DNA of 64,000 bases from Desulfomicrobium sp. UBA5193 (lineage in GTDB: Bacteria; Desulfobacterota; Desulfovibrionia; Desulfovibrionales; Desulfomicrobiaceae): positions 372,001 through 436,000 of the forward strand of contig DHWB01000004.1 in assembly GCA_002412965.1 (NCBI GenBank), written 5' to 3'. Below are positions 63,118-64,000 of this stretch, piece by piece. The notes beneath the pieces are model-generated. The model saw only the letters and a list, made by a program, of their open reading frames with translations. It was not told where the DNA came from and did not search any database. Each line of letters begins with the position of its first letter. The first letter of the stretch is position 1. The position numbers and the translations under genes were made by a program.

Positions 63118-63858
63118 TCAATCCTCCATCACTTCAAGCACACGATTCTCGGGATAGATCCGGACCCGCAGACCATGTCCGGCCTGATGCATGCGTGCGA
63201 ACAAGCGCTGCGCCGCGCCTACGAAGTCATCCCTGAAGATGGCGGAGGACTCCATGACGTAGTCGTTTTCGGCTTTCCAGACGAGCTGGTAGTTTTCACG
63301 GGAGCACCACTTGGTGAGCTGGGATTGCAGCGGACCCGGTTCAATGCGCCAGTCCTCAAGATGCGATGAAGGCGCCTCCGAGGGAGCAGGAGTGCGGGGG
63401 GCCTCAGGCAACGAAACCCCATTCTCTTCCATGGTGAAAAAACGTTCGGTACGGGTCATGGCGCCCACCGGGACAAAACCTTCAAGCGTCAGGGTATAGA
63501 CCTGCCCGACACTGAAACCGTCCCCGGACTTCAGATGCAGATACCAGAGCTCTCCTTCGGCCACCGGCTCCATGACCACGTTCACCGCCAATCCGCCGGG
63601 AGTGTCCTCTGCCGCAAGGGAGAAGCCTCGACCGCGCAAGCTCGTTTCCAAAGCCTGTGTGAAATCTCCTGACGGCCGGGAAGTCAGTGACAGCATCGTG
63701 TGACCAGGAGGGTATTCCGCTGCGAGCAGCTCGGAGGCATGCTCGGCCAGACCGGACAAAGCATCCGAAGACGCAGGGACGGCGGTGTCCGGAGCGTGGG
63801 CGCACCCGATGAACGCCAACAGACAACATAGCAGCAGCATGCTTTTGATTATCTTCAC
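63118..63858 (-). CDS. pilL: PilL-type lipoprotein (TcpQ domain)
   Basis: A 246-residue lipoprotein: GTG start (overlapping the TrbG stop as GTGA), signal with LLAFIGC (Cys19), and C-terminal TcpQ-like domain (LTKWCSRENYQLVWKAEND, then LRVRIYPENRVLEV), which helps the secretin. R64 PilL is longer, with an additional N-terminal part; here the short form is intact. Confidence 0.8.
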   Translation of the reverse strand: MKIIKSMLLLCCLLAFIGCAHAPDTAVPASSDALSGLAEHASELLAAEYPPGHTMLSLTSRPSGDFTQALETSLRGRGFSLAAEDTPGGLAVNVVMEPVAEGELWYLHLKSGDGFSVGQVYTLTLEGFVPVGAMTRTERFFTMEENGVSLPEAPRTPAPSEAPSSHLEDWRIEPGPLQSQLTKWCSRENYQLVWKAENDYVMESSAIFRDDFVGAAQRLFARMHQAGHGLRVRIYPENRVLEVMED

Positions 63859-64000
63859 GATTTCACCATCCTTTGGATTATGACTTTTTTCTGTTTCCGA
63901 CCCACCCCGGACAGGAGTAATCCCTTGGAAAACACGCCGTCCACGATCATCGTCGTTCCACGTGTGCGGTAATTGACCAGCGTCTTTTCGCCGCTTTGTT
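63855..64000 (-). CDS. trbG: VirB9/TrbG channel protein, C-terminal end
   Basis: The last 47 codons of a gene that starts beyond the right edge: SGEKTLVNYRTRGTTMIVDG, then VFSKGLLLSGVGRKQKKVII and a TGA at 63855-63857. The order N-Y-R-x-R-G, V-D, L-x-x-G-x-G-R-K-Q-x-K-V is that of VirB9/TrbG outer-membrane-complex proteins. It is coupled to pilL by the GTGA overlap, which ties the thin-pilus block to the mating-channel operon. Confidence 0.8.
   Translation of the reverse strand, partial: QSGEKTLVNYRTRGTTMIVDGVFSKGLLLSGVGRKQKKVIIQRMVKS

Noticed and set aside
1..64000. tRNA, rRNA or riboswitch genes
   Set aside because: Inspection found no cloverleaf, GTTCRA-type arm or rRNA stretch; nothing could be supported. 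A tRNA scan would be decisive.

Overview
The window looks like a piece of a Desulfovibrionales-type (sulfate-reducing, formerly deltaproteobacterial) chromosome that carries a large mobile genomic island. The taxonomic guess rests on gene style only: a core transketolase, a geranylgeranyl-reductase-family flavoprotein and a MucR-type regulator beside an R64-like thin-pilus conjugation system. No rRNA or tRNA gene is visible.

Layout. (1) 1-3.9 kb is core chromosome: transketolase (runs off the left edge) and an FAD-dependent reductase, both on the minus strand. (2) 3.9-6.2 kb is a worn element edge: a repeat-rich region, a serine resolvase, a MucR/Ros-like regulator with a good terminator, and a frameshifted relaxase C-terminus. 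(3) 6.2-36.8 kb is a defence and cargo island. It contains two unknown genes, a broken NIPSNAP cassette next to an integron attC-like site, a tightly coupled nitrilase-fold protein plus Rad50/SMC-like ATPase pair, a PIN-domain protein, and a NERD protein. A type III-like restriction cluster follows (Res, Fic toxin with a convergent antitoxin, Mod, membrane protein, and a helicase with a RelE-like N-terminus). After it come small AT-rich genes, a zinc-dependent phospholipase C-like protein, a PD-(D/E)XK-like and a HEPN-like protein, and a 1963-residue Avs-like STAND NTPase with a Cap4-type nuclease domain. (4) 37.0-42.7 kb is one IS66-family transposon carrying a hybrid histidine kinase. It is bounded by matching inverted ends and an exact 8-bp target duplication, and it splits a gene that reads perfectly once the element is removed. 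(5) 42.7-64 kb is the conjugation module on the minus strand: accessory genes with a tandem duplication of an HD-hydrolase unit, an ArdC/TOPRIM protein, TraF-like protease, a candidate replication protein with iteron-like repeats inside its gene, VirD4 coupling protein, VirB10/TrbI, then a complete-looking type IVB thin-pilus block (tail-collar protein, PilV, PilM, ATPase, PilS, PilR, PilQ, PilP, PilO, PilN, PilL), and the end of VirB9/TrbG at the right edge.

How the parts fit. The right third provides transfer: the coupling protein and VirB-like channel move DNA, and the thin pilus, inserted between VirB9 and VirB10 in gene order, would make mating contacts. ArdC may protect entering DNA. 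The left two thirds are cargo, mostly nucleases, NTPases and toxins of the sort that protect the host or the element. The least-described unit is the nitrilase-fold + Rad50-like ATPase operon (8490-13459). The best-proven new structure is the IS66 transposon with a sensor kinase as passenger (37048-42681).
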